Of a stretch of DNA of 16,291 nucleotides, positions 6,305 to 13,724 are shown one piece after another. Numbering within the stretch: position 1 is the stretch's first letter; each line of letters starts with the position of its first letter. The translations under genes and the position numbers were made by a program. The notes below the pieces were generated by a model. That model ran no database searches. It saw only the letters and a program-made list of their open reading frames with translations, and was not told where the DNA came from. Origin of the DNA: Butyrivibrio sp. (GTDB lineage: Bacteria > Bacillota_A > Clostridia > Lachnospirales > Lachnospiraceae); contig NZ_JAILQF010000105.1 in assembly GCF_024699075.1 (NCBI RefSeq), positions 1 through 16,291 on the forward strand. Reading direction: 5' to 3'.

Positions 6305-7462
6305 ATGAACAGTTATAGCAGATGGGCTAGTGAAGAGCTTGATAAAGTAAAAAAGAAAATTGAGTGGGTTTCTGAAAATAATAAATATAAGCTTCCATAT
6401 ACAACTGATGAAAATGGTATATATGACAACAAGGCAGATAAGAATAAAGAGTTTAGGATAGATGATGGACTTAACTGGTGGACTAACGGATTCTGGGCAG
6501 GCATTTTATGGCTTATATATAATGACACCAAAGATAAAAAGTATCTGGACTATGCAAGGATTCAGGAAGAGATGCTGGATCCGTGCTTTGATATATATTA
6601 TGGTCTTCATCATGATGTTGGATTTATGTTCATGCCAAGTGCCGCTGCAGATTACAGACTTACAGGTAATATTGAATCAAGAAAAAGAGCTTTGCATGCA
6701 GCAAGTCTTCTTGCAGGAAGATTTAATGAAGCAGGCGGATATATAAGGGCATGGAACGATCTTGAAGGCTGTGATACAAGAGGGTGGGCTATAATAGATT
6801 CTATTTTTAATATCTCACTTTTATTCTTTGCAAGCAGAGAAACTAATGATCCAAGATTTGCACATATTGCTACAGCTCATGCTTCAACTATAGCCAGTGC
6901 TTTTATAAGACAGGACGGATCGTCATGCCATATAGTGGAATTTGATCCATTTTCAGGAGAAAGACTAAGAAGTCATGCAGGCCAGGGATATAAGCATGGG
7001 TCCGCCTGGACAAGGGGACAGGGCTGGGCGCTTTATGGTTTTACCAATGCATATGTTAATTCCAAAATCGAGAAATATCTTGATACTGCAGAGAAAGTGG
7101 CCGATTATTGTCTTTTGAAAATAGCTGATGATGCTGTAATACCAGCAGATTTTGACCAGCCTAAAGAGCCTTTTTATGAAGATTCATGCGGTGCATGTGT
7201 TATAGCAGGAGGCCTTATTGAGCTTTCAGCATGTACTAAAAATAGAGACAAGAGCATAGCTTATTTAGACACCGGCTACAGGATAATAAGAAAAATAGCA
7301 GATTCAAGAGCAGATTATTCCAGTGCCTGTGAAGCTATAGTTAAGAACTGCTCTGCAGCTTATTACTGTCAAAAACATAATGAGTCGATGGTATATGCGG
7401 ATTATTTCTATATTGAAGCATTGTACAAGCTTGTGAATAATGATTTTAAAACGTGGCAATGA
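6305..7462 (+). CDS. GH88 unsaturated glucuronyl hydrolase
   Basis: A 385-residue cytoplasmic enzyme with an (alpha/alpha)6 fold that removes the 4,5-unsaturated uronic acid left at the non-reducing end of oligosaccharides by polysaccharide lyases. Family 88 hallmarks are plain: WWTNGFWAGILWL (58-70), HHDVGFMFMPSA (102-113) with D104, AIIDSIFNISLLF (162-174) with D165, and SAWTRGQGWALYGF (233-246). D104 and D165 correspond to the two catalytic aspartates known in Bacillus GL1 UGL. The RGQ.WALYGF form favours GH88 over the related GH105. There is no signal peptide, so it acts on imported oligosaccharides, which fits the importer 1 kb away. AGGAG is 9 nt before the ATG. Its last 17 nt overlap the end of the convergent araC-type gene. 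The parent polysaccharide (glycosaminoglycan, glucuronan, arabinogalactan side chains or other) cannot be told. Confidence 0.9.
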   Translation: MNSYSRWASEELDKVKKKIEWVSENNKYKLPYTTDENGIYDNKADKNKEFRIDDGLNWWTNGFWAGILWLIYNDTKDKKYLDYARIQEEMLDPCFDIYYGLHHDVGFMFMPSAAADYRLTGNIESRKRALHAASLLAGRFNEAGGYIRAWNDLEGCDTRGWAIIDSIFNISLLFFASRETNDPRFAHIATAHASTIASAFIRQDGSSCHIVEFDPFSGERLRSHAGQGYKHGSAWTRGQGWALYGFTNAYVNSKIEKYLDTAEKVADYCLLKIADDAVIPADFDQPKEPFYEDSCGACVIAGGLIELSACTKNRDKSIAYLDTGYRIIRKIADSRADYSSACEAIVKNCSAAYYCQKHNESMVYADYFYIEALYKLVNNDFKTWQ

Positions 7463-8240
7463 TATTGCTTTTACGAAATTCTGTAGGAGTCCTTCCAATA
7501 AATTTTTTGAACTGGCGCATGAAATGCAGCTCATTCTCATAACCACAGATATCAGCAATCTCTTTTATGCTGAGGTCTGTGGTTGTCAGATAAAACTTTG
7601 CAAGGCGTAGTCTTGCATCTATTATGTCCTTCTGGCATGAAGTATCAAAAAATTCTTTATACAAATGCTGAAAATGAGAAACACTTATAAAAAGATCTTC
7701 TGCAAAAGTGTTCACAGACCAGTTCTTGGCAGGGGCATTATAAATCGATGTCCTTATCTGGGACAGCTCCAAATAGTATTTGGGCGTTGTATCTGCCGGA
7801 ACTGCAGAAAGCTGATCAGATATTTCATCTAAAAAAAGATGCATATAATGATCCACTATCTCATTAGTATGAGGAGTTTCCTTGTGATATGCCTTGGACA
7901 TAAGTTCAACAATGGCTGTAAGGCTGTGGAAATCATATGGATAAAGGGGCTGATTAAGAGGAATATTAAGATTCTTCATAAATAAAGAGTCGTCATCGTT
8001 GAGGCTGAAATGTATCCAGTCATCATTATATCCGATTTCTTCTCTTCCATAGTTAATAAATGACTTTGGAGAGTAGATGATCATCATGTTAGGCTTTGTT
8101 TCAACTATTTGACCTTCTATGTTAAACCATGCATCTGTTTTGATAAGAAGCACAAGGTATTCATCAGAAGTCAGGTTGTACATTACATTGCAGGGCTTTT
8201 TGTGGTTGGAATCATATCCGCAGGTTGAAACAGTTATCAT
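7446..8240 (-). CDS. AraC-family transcriptional regulator
   Basis: A 264-residue DNA-binding regulator. The C-terminal domain has both helix-turn-helix units: NTFAEDLFISVSHFQHLYKE (177-196), and LSIKEIADICGY (223-234) followed by HFMRQFKKFIGRTPTEFR (239-256), the classic AraC/XylS signature. The N-terminal 140 residues look like a cupin-type ligand-sensing domain. The start is placed at 8240 because GGAG (8250-8247) is 6 nt before that ATG; an ATG four codons upstream (8252) overlaps this site and has no ribosome site of its own. It is divergent from the importer operon and convergent with the GH88 gene, so it probably activates one or both in response to an imported oligosaccharide. Its stop lies inside the GH88 coding end. 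Confidence 0.9.
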   Translation of the reverse strand: MITVSTCGYDSNHKKPCNVMYNLTSDEYLVLLIKTDAWFNIEGQIVETKPNMMIIYSPKSFINYGREEIGYNDDWIHFSLNDDDSLFMKNLNIPLNQPLYPYDFHSLTAIVELMSKAYHKETPHTNEIVDHYMHLFLDEISDQLSAVPADTTPKYYLELSQIRTSIYNAPAKNWSVNTFAEDLFISVSHFQHLYKEFFDTSCQKDIIDARLRLAKFYLTTTDLSIKEIADICGYENELHFMRQFKKFIGRTPTEFRKSNIIATF

Positions 8241-8281
8241 AGAAGTCTCCATATTTTTGCAGAATAAGTCAGTTAATAATC

Positions 8282-8310
8282 ATATTAGTGTATAGTTTTT
8301 GCCTTGTCAA
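8282..8310 (-). promoter_or_regulatory. Promoter of the araC-type gene
   Basis: On the minus strand a perfect TTGACA (8310-8305) is followed after 17 bp by TAATAT (8287-8282). Transcription would start near 8275, leaving a leader of about 35 nt that includes the GGAG site. The -35 box is the reverse complement of nearly the same bases used by the divergent promoter. Confidence 0.6.
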
Positions 8311-8333
8311 AAAATTAAACTTTTAATTACAAA
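8304..8333 (+). promoter_or_regulatory. Probable promoter of the importer operon
   Basis: TTGTCA (8304-8309) and TACAAA (8328-8333) are 18 bp apart. The -10 box is weak (4 of 6), as expected for an activated promoter. Transcription would start near 8340, with a strong AAGGGGGT ribosome site at 8362-8369. The -35 box overlaps that of the araC-type gene on the other strand. Confidence 0.45.
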
Positions 8334-8380
8334 AGGTAGGGAAAGAGAAGGTTACATTTTTAAGGGGGTATCAGTTACAT

Positions 8381-9292
8381 ATGAAAAGTGTTTTTAAAGA
8401 GCTTTGGAAGAATAAACTGCTTTATGGAATGACAGTTCCTGCAATTATCTGGATTCTGATCTTTAATTATTATCCAATGTACGGAGTTCTCATTGCATTC
8501 AAAGAATATAGCTATAAAAAGGGAATATGGAACAGTCCATGGGTTGGACTTAAAAACTTTGAATTTCTATTTCATTATAACGGAGTTGGGAAAATATTTT
8601 TTAACACCATCTTTTTGAATCTATTATTTCTTATTTTTACAACATTTTTTTCCGTATTATTAGCTCTTGTTTTTGTAGAAATAAAGAACAAGGCATACAA
8701 CAAATTGGTTCAGACTATTGCTATATTCCCGCATTTCGTATCCTGGACAGTTGTAGCGATGTTTTTAAGCGGAATTATTGGAAGTAGCGGAATAGTATCT
8801 AAACTTATCGAAAATATGGGTAGTGAAAATCCGATGTTTTACAACAATGCATCTGCCTGGCCGCTAATACTTGTATTACTAAAGATATGGCAGGGAGCAG
8901 GATACGGAACGATTGTATATGTCGCAGCCATAACAGGACTTGATCAGGAGATATATGAGGCGGCGATTGTTGATGGGGCTACCAGATTACAAAGAGTTAC
9001 AAAGATCACACTTCCTCTTTTAAAGACTACGATCATCATGCTTACGATCATGAGCATTGGAAAAATATTTAACGGAGATTTTGGAATGATCTATGCGATA
9101 GTCGGTGATAATGCCGCTTTATATCCTACAACGGACGTAGTTGATACCTTTGTATACAGGGCTTTGAGGCAGATGAACAATCTTGGAATGAGTACGGCTA
9201 CAAGTTTATTCCAGTCGGTTGTAGGACTGATACTGGTATTTGCATCGAATGCTTTTACCAAAAAAGTCGAACCTGATGCAGCGATATTTTAG
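8381..9292 (+). CDS. ABC sugar importer permease, LplB/UgpA type
   Basis: A 303-residue inner-membrane subunit of a carbohydrate-uptake ABC importer (CUT1 class). About six helices are visible, starting after a short basic N-terminus with MTVPAIIWILIFNYYPMYG. The cytoplasmic EAA loop that docks the ATPase is YEAAIVDGATRLQRVTKITL (192-211), with E193, A194, A195, G199 and the following LP. The N-terminal NYYPMYGVLIAFKEY pattern is typical of the LplB branch, which pairs with very large lipoprotein binding proteins. It is the first gene of a three-gene operon; the next gene follows after 9 nt. No ATP-binding subunit is encoded nearby, as is usual for systems that share an MsmX-type ATPase. Confidence 0.92.
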   Translation: MKSVFKELWKNKLLYGMTVPAIIWILIFNYYPMYGVLIAFKEYSYKKGIWNSPWVGLKNFEFLFHYNGVGKIFFNTIFLNLLFLIFTTFFSVLLALVFVEIKNKAYNKLVQTIAIFPHFVSWTVVAMFLSGIIGSSGIVSKLIENMGSENPMFYNNASAWPLILVLLKIWQGAGYGTIVYVAAITGLDQEIYEAAIVDGATRLQRVTKITLPLLKTTIIMLTIMSIGKIFNGDFGMIYAIVGDNAALYPTTDVVDTFVYRALRQMNNLGMSTATSLFQSVVGLILVFASNAFTKKVEPDAAIF

Positions 9293-9301
9293 GAGGAGCA
9301 G

Positions 9302-10189
9302 ATGAATAAAGTTAAAAAGTCAAAGGGAGAAATTGTATTTGAAATAGTTATTTATCTTATAGCGACAATCTTTTGTTTTTACTGTCTTTTCCCTTTTTTG
9401 ATAATAATCGCAAGCAGCTTTGAAGAAGAGGCTAATTTTGCAACGTACGGTTTTCCTCTTTTTCCAAAAGATTTTACTCTTAAAGCTTACAGGATTGTTC
9501 TGGGAGATAGCCAGATTTTTAAGGCTTATGGATCAACAATTTTTACAACAATTGTGGGAACACTTCTTAGTATGTTTCTAACTATTACACTGGCTTATCC
9601 GCTTTCTCTTAAAAAGCTTAAGTATAGAAATGGTATAACCTTTTTTACATATTTTACGATGCTTTTTAATGGCGGTCTTGTTCCTACTTATCTGCTGGTG
9701 TCTAAGGATCTGGGACTTAAGAATAATATCTTTGTTTTGATCCTTCCTGTAGCATTCAGTGCCTGGAACATGTTCCTTATGAGGAACTTCTTTCAGGGAA
9801 TACCTAAAGAACTTTCGGAATCAGCATATATGGATGGAGCCAATGATTTTCAGATTCTTTGGAAGATAATTTTGCCGGTGTCAGTACCTGGGATTGCGAC
9901 GATAAGCCTGTTCTATGCACTAGGCTATTGGAACCAGTGGTTTAATGCGATGTTGTATCTGGAAGATTCAGATCTTTTTCCTCTTCAGTATCTTCTTATG
10001 AGGATGATGAGAAATGCTGATGCAATGAAGGAAATGGCCAGAACAACGGGAATATCTACAGGAGAAGTGCCGACAAATTCGCTTAGAATGGCGACTACAG
10101 TTATAGCTATAGGACCTATAACTCTTCTGTATCCATATGTTCAAAAGTACTTTACCAGCGGACTTACCGTTGGAGCGATTAAAGGATAA
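9302..10189 (+). CDS. ABC sugar importer permease, LplC/YtcP type
   Basis: The second inner-membrane permease, 295 residues, predicted to form a heterodimer with the LplB-type partner. It has about six helices, and the EAA loop reads SESAYMDGANDFQILWKIIL (172-191), with G179 and the following LP. The C-terminus TVGAIKG is a typical ending of the CarB/LplC group. AGGAGG (9291-9296) begins inside the stop codon of the upstream gene, so the two are co-translated. The lipoprotein gene follows after 14 nt. Confidence 0.92.
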   Translation: MNKVKKSKGEIVFEIVIYLIATIFCFYCLFPFLIIIASSFEEEANFATYGFPLFPKDFTLKAYRIVLGDSQIFKAYGSTIFTTIVGTLLSMFLTITLAYPLSLKKLKYRNGITFFTYFTMLFNGGLVPTYLLVSKDLGLKNNIFVLILPVAFSAWNMFLMRNFFQGIPKELSESAYMDGANDFQILWKIILPVSVPGIATISLFYALGYWNQWFNAMLYLEDSDLFPLQYLLMRMMRNADAMKEMARTTGISTGEVPTNSLRMATTVIAIGPITLLYPYVQKYFTSGLTVGAIKG

Positions 10190-10203
10190 AAGGAGGAAGC
10201 ACA

Positions 10204-11877
10204 ATGAAAAAGAAGTTATTACAAAAGAAGGCATTTCCAAAAAGGGTAACATCAGCTCTTGTTGCAGCAGTGATGGCTCTGTCGATGTCAGCCTGTGCAA
10301 GTTCTAATGCACAAAGTACCATTTCGGAAGATCAGACAGCAAAATCTGCAGGAGCGCCGCAGATTGAAGAGACAACTATCAATATTCGTGTAATGAATGA
10401 GTATAGGAATGTTGAAAAGGTTGTAGACAGGTACAATGAGCTTACAGCTGATGATCCTGTCATGAGCAAGATTCATCTTAACTTTTCTTATGTTATAGGT
10501 GGTGATTATAAAGACAAGCTTACTATGGCTCTTGCTGCGCAGGAGGATTATGACCTTATGTTCTGCGGAGGGTGGCAGGGACTTAGTACCTTCATTCAGG
10601 AAGGAAATTTTGCGGATCTGTCCTCATATTTTAATAACGATAATTATCCGGGATTAAAGAACGCCTTTTCCCAGGATTATGTAAATGCCATGACTTCGTA
10701 TATACTAAAAGAAGATGGAACATACACAAAAGGTATATATGGAATCAATCTTGCATCCTATTTTGAGGACTCAAGAGGCTTTATGTACAGAGAAGATCTC
10801 AGACTTAAATATAACTGTGATCCTATAACAGATGAAGAGAGCCTTCTTGCCTTTGTAAAGACTGTTGCCGAAAATGAGCCTGATATGGAAGGTGCTAGTA
10901 TATATAACTTCTTCAGACTTGATTCACCTTGGTATTCGGCTAAGCATGACCATGTATATACCCAGGATAATGTGAATATTTTTGGTGACCAGACCTGGGC
11001 TTATGTTGGACTTAGTGAAGATGAGAAAACTGTTCTTAACGTTGTATTTGCAGGAGATGATCAGGCTGAATTTGATAAAATGCCTGAGGGATATCAATAT
11101 GATTTTATAATAGAATATTCTGTTGACAGAACTAAATGGAATGATTATTTAAATCCTTCAAGAGGCTCAACTGATACTGTGGAAAAAGATGCTGCAATTA
11201 CATATTGCGCACTTACTGAATATGAGAGTAAGGTTAAAGAAGCTAAAGAGAAAATACCGGGATCAGAATACGGCTTTTATGTAATTGATGATGCGCAGAG
11301 AAATAAAGAAGAAGGCGCTGTTGTATGCGATATGGTTACAAACAACTGGCTTGTAGTACCTGAATGGTCTGAAAAGACAGATGCTGTTATGTACTTCCTT
11401 GATTGGATGTTTGGAAGTGCTGAAGCTCATGATCTGTTCCAGTATGGCATTGAGGGAGAGGACTGGGAAGCAATAGGTGAAGATGGTTATAGAACACTTG
11501 ATATATCAGAGGATGAGAAGTATTTCATGCCGACATACTCATTTACACTTAATCCTTCATATGTAAGAAATAGTGAGTTTGTTTTGAATGATGAAGATTT
11601 AAAGGCTGATTTTGATTATATATATGATCCTTCTACTTATAAGCTCAGTCCTCTTGCAGGCTTTACTTTTAACGCAGCTGACTATGAAACAGAGGTTGCT
11701 AATATTACAGCCTTGTCCAATGAGCTTCAGTTGACATTATCTATGTATGATGCTGATGAAACGGTTGAGGTTATAAATAACTGGAATGAAGAAGCCAAGA
11801 AGGTTGGTCTTGAGGAAGTAAGAGCAGAAATGATCGCACAGTTGCAGGCATTCCTCGATGCCAAAAATGCAGAGTGA
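10204..11877 (+). CDS. Lipoprotein substrate-binding protein, LplA/LipO type
   Basis: A 557-residue extracellular, membrane-tethered binding protein for oligosaccharides. The N-terminus has a lysine-rich segment, a hydrophobic stretch VTSALVAAVMALS and a lipobox MSAC with the modified cysteine at C31, followed by a low-complexity linker and the mature domain starting near residue 55 (TTINIRVMNEYRN). The length is well above the 400-430 residues of ordinary sugar-binding proteins, and the last 130 or so residues (from SPLAGFTFNAADYETE) resemble the DUF3502 region found in LipO-type proteins. AGGAGG precedes the ATG. It is the last gene of the importer operon and is followed by a hairpin terminator. 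Ligand unknown; the GH88 and GH43 neighbours point to an acidic or galactose-rich oligosaccharide. Confidence 0.9.
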   Translation: MKKKLLQKKAFPKRVTSALVAAVMALSMSACASSNAQSTISEDQTAKSAGAPQIEETTINIRVMNEYRNVEKVVDRYNELTADDPVMSKIHLNFSYVIGGDYKDKLTMALAAQEDYDLMFCGGWQGLSTFIQEGNFADLSSYFNNDNYPGLKNAFSQDYVNAMTSYILKEDGTYTKGIYGINLASYFEDSRGFMYREDLRLKYNCDPITDEESLLAFVKTVAENEPDMEGASIYNFFRLDSPWYSAKHDHVYTQDNVNIFGDQTWAYVGLSEDEKTVLNVVFAGDDQAEFDKMPEGYQYDFIIEYSVDRTKWNDYLNPSRGSTDTVEKDAAITYCALTEYESKVKEAKEKIPGSEYGFYVIDDAQRNKEEGAVVCDMVTNNWLVVPEWSEKTDAVMYFLDWMFGSAEAHDLFQYGIEGEDWEAIGEDGYRTLDISEDEKYFMPTYSFTLNPSYVRNSEFVLNDEDLKADFDYIYDPSTYKLSPLAGFTFNAADYETEVANITALSNELQLTLSMYDADETVEVINNWNEEAKKVGLEEVRAEMIAQLQAFLDAKNAE

Positions 11878-11895
11878 CAGATATTTAAGAAGCGA

Positions 11896-11958
11896 TTATT
11901 TAGGTAATAACTAATAAGGTTGAAGGTGTAAGCCTTCAACCTTATTTGACCTAAATAA
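11896..11958 (+). terminator. Nested inverted repeat / terminator after the importer operon
   Basis: The inner stem is perfect over 14 bp: AATAAGGTTGAAGG (11913-11926) with CCTTCAACCTTATT (11933-11946), loop TGTAAG. Around it a second perfect 10-bp pair, TTATTTAGGT (11896-11905) with ACCTAAATAA (11949-11958), closes the structure. The T tail after the inner stem is short (TTT then GACC), so it may serve for RNA stability or as a bidirectional element as well as a terminator. Confidence 0.7.
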
Positions 11959-11965
11959 GAAGGAT

Positions 11966-12120
11966 AGGATTGATTGGAATGCTTATAATTAATAAATAAG
12001 CAAACAGAATCTATGAGAATCTTATAATAATAAATAAGTAAAATAGAATCTATGAGAATCTTATAATAATAAATAAGAAAAATAGAATCTATGAGAATCT
12101 TATAATAATGATAAGTAGAT
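11966..12120 (+). repeat. 39-bp tandem repeat array with regular TATAAT boxes
   Basis: Two units of 39 bp (12006-12044, 12045-12083) are nearly identical. A third (from 12084) diverges after about 27 bp, and a degenerate unit lies before them (about 11966-12005). Each contains TATAAT, at 11984, 12023, 12062 and 12101, exactly 39 bp apart; two more TATAAT occur at 12130 and 12141 outside the periodic units. This fills most of the 306-bp gap before the GH43 gene. No gene is seen in it. Function is unknown; it may contain several start points for the GH43 gene. Confidence 0.85.
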
Positions 12121-12183
12121 AGTAATGCTTATAATTTGCATATAATTGGAAATAAATAATAATACTTATAAAGGGATAATAAT

Positions 12184-13101
12184 ATGATAAATAAACTTAT
12201 AAATGGAGATATCTGGAAAGATACATGTGGCAATACGATTCATGCCCATGGAGGGCACATTCTCTTTTTTCAAGGAGTATATTATTGGTATGGAGAGAAC
12301 AGGACCGGTAATAGATACGTAAGTGTATATTCTTCTACAGATCTTATGAATTGGGATTTTAGAAATGATGTGCTTACGACTGAAAGTAAGACGGAGAAAT
12401 ACAGGGTAAAAACTGATACTTCGCTTGTAACAGACGATGGCAGCAAGATTAATATAGAAAGACCTAAGGTTATCTATAATGAAAAGACAAAGAAATTCGT
12501 AATGTGGATGCATGTTGAAAACGGCAGAGATTACAGTCTTGCGGCATGTGCAGTTGCAGTTTCAGATACGCCTTGTGGACAGTTTACATATCTGGGAAGT
12601 TTTAATCCTTTTGGCTATATGTCAAGGGACTGTACTCTATTTGTGGACGATGACAAGACAGCATATTTTATCTCTGCATCAAGAGAAAATGCTGATCTTC
12701 ACATGTACAGGCTTACGGATGATTACCTGAATGTGGATTCTCTTGTTAATAATCTGTGGCAGGGCGAATACAGAGAGGCGCCCGCGGTAGTAAAGCATAA
12801 TGATAAGTATTATATGTTCAGTTCGTATTGTACAGGATGGGCTCCGAATCAGTGTAAGTATGCAGTGGCTGATAAGATGGATGGAAGATGGTCTGTTCTT
12901 ACAGAAATTGGAGATGAGACGACTTATAGGACTCAGCCGGCTTTCTTTCTGACAGTAGAGGACAGCGGTAATATTTACTACTTTTCTGACCGGTGGAATG
13001 GCAAAGACTATAATGATTCAAGATATGTTGTACTTCCGCTTGAATTTGATGATGAAGGTAAGCCTATACTTGAGTATAAAGATGAGGTTGAGATAAGATA
13101 G
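12184..13101 (+). CDS. GH43 glycoside hydrolase, exo-beta-1,3-galactanase-like (subfamily 24/34 type)
   Basis: A 305-residue five-bladed beta-propeller enzyme. The N-terminal pattern AHGGHILFFQGVYYWYGENR (21-40), then VYSSTDLMNW (48-57), IERPKVIYNE (91-100), MSRDCTLFVDDD (146-157) and REAPAVVKHNDKYYMFSS (197-214), is that of GH43 subfamilies around exo-beta-1,3-galactanase and related beta-galactofuranosidase/arabinofuranosidase members. E198 fits the catalytic acid. RTQPAF supplies Q251 where characterised subfamily 24 galactanases use a glutamine rather than the canonical aspartate base. No signal peptide or carbohydrate-binding module is present, so it acts in the cytoplasm on imported oligosaccharides. 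The ribosome site AAGGG (12171-12175) is 8 nt upstream. It is separated from the importer operon by a terminator and a repeat array, so it is probably controlled separately. Activity could also be on arabinose or galactofuranose. Confidence 0.85.
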   Translation: MINKLINGDIWKDTCGNTIHAHGGHILFFQGVYYWYGENRTGNRYVSVYSSTDLMNWDFRNDVLTTESKTEKYRVKTDTSLVTDDGSKINIERPKVIYNEKTKKFVMWMHVENGRDYSLAACAVAVSDTPCGQFTYLGSFNPFGYMSRDCTLFVDDDKTAYFISASRENADLHMYRLTDDYLNVDSLVNNLWQGEYREAPAVVKHNDKYYMFSSYCTGWAPNQCKYAVADKMDGRWSVLTEIGDETTYRTQPAFFLTVEDSGNIYYFSDRWNGKDYNDSRYVVLPLEFDDEGKPILEYKDEVEIR

Positions 13102-13132
13102 TAGTGGATGGAAGCCTATACTTGAGTATAAA
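13060..13132 (+). repeat. Duplicated 3' end of the GH43 gene
   Basis: The last codons of the GH43 gene recur after its stop: 21 bp at 13060-13080 (coding KPILEYK) are repeated exactly at 13112-13132, 52 bp downstream and in a different frame. The similarity continues weakly for about ten more bases (GATGAGGTTG against TATGAAGTTG). The second copy ends directly against the 67-bp repeat that begins at 13142. Confidence 0.85.
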
Positions 13133-13137
13133 TATGA

Positions 13138-13245
13138 AGTTGGTTATACGATTGTGGAGATTATTTGTCAATGAGATTTGATGATGATGACAGAAAGAAT
13201 CTTATTGAAAAAATTTATCATTTAACTTGGAGCGAATCATTATGA
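13138..13245 (+). pseudogene. Remnant of a paralog of the gene at 13955, with exact 67-bp repeat
   Basis: Positions 13142-13208 are identical, base for base, to 14151-14217 inside the gene at 13955. In the matching frame this remnant reads LYDCGDYLSMRFDDDDRKNL, continues past the repeat with different residues (EKIYHLTWSESL), and stops at 13243-13245, overlapping the start of the next gene. It has no start codon and is preceded in frame by a stop at 13135. It is therefore the tail of a lost or recombined copy. Confidence 0.8.
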
Positions 13246-13724
13246 TGAATTCATTAGATAAAATTAATGCATTGAAAAAGATAAATGGATGGGATATAGT
13301 TTCAGAATTCGCTGTTGGTGGCTTCGAATGGCTTGGGTTTTCTAAACTAAGGCCTGAATTACTGTTTATAATATCTTCACAGAAAAATACCGTTTTTAAT
13401 TGCGAAAACGGTACAATTCAAAATTGTGACTTGATATATGATGAAGATGAAATGGTAGCATTTTCAGATGTAGTTAGAGATGAGGCAATCTCATTAGTGG
13501 GTCAATATGGTGGTGAACTTAAGAAAACAACCGTTCAGGGTGAACAAATAATTGAATCTAAAGATAACAATATATCGAGTCTTACATTTATTTCAAAGGA
13601 TGAAAAAGCGATACAAATATATGAAAATTATTCGCTGTATACCTTTGGATTTAATGATAATGGCAATTATTTTCTAATATGCAATGACGGCGGCATAACT
13701 GTTTTGAAAAGAACATGTAATTAA
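13242..13724 (+). CDS. Unknown small protein, possibly immunity-like
   Basis: A 160-residue protein without signal peptide or membrane helices, so probably cytoplasmic. I do not recognise a named family. It is acidic and rich in beta-type segments: LLFIISSQKNTVFNC (40-54), a DEDE stretch (67-70), LVGQYGGEL (85-93) and a C-terminal YTFGFNDNGNYFLICNDGG (133-151). The start ATG at 13242 has GGAG (13229-13232) 9 nt upstream; a second ATG follows at once. An upstream in-frame TTG (13227) overlaps the ribosome site and is rejected. It overlaps by 4 nt the end of the remnant before it, which suggests the two were once coupled. Small soluble unknown genes in a duplicated array are common among immunity genes of polymorphic toxins, but nothing here proves that. 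Confidence 0.75.
   Translation: MMNSLDKINALKKINGWDIVSEFAVGGFEWLGFSKLRPELLFIISSQKNTVFNCENGTIQNCDLIYDEDEMVAFSDVVRDEAISLVGQYGGELKKTTVQGEQIIESKDNNISSLTFISKDEKAIQIYENYSLYTFGFNDNGNYFLICNDGGITVLKRTCN

Noticed and set aside
6305..7462. Assignment of the hydrolase to GH105 (rhamnogalacturonyl hydrolase)
   Set aside because: The HHDVGFM and SAWTRGQGWALYGF segments follow the GH88 pattern. GH105 usually has a W-x-RGN-x-W form at the latter.
9968..10300. Minus-strand open frame of 110 codons across the permease/lipoprotein junction
   Set aside because: It is Arg/Ser/Cys-rich, overlaps two firm genes and their ribosome site, and has no protein-like features.
11966..12120. Possible CRISPR array in the 39-bp repeats
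   Set aside because: The units are directly contiguous with no unique spacers, and no cas gene is present. It is a simple tandem repeat.
12166..12513. Minus-strand open frame of 115 codons opposite the GH43 start
   Set aside because: It is a shadow of the GH43 coding region, with cysteine/isoleucine-rich residues and no recognisable motif.
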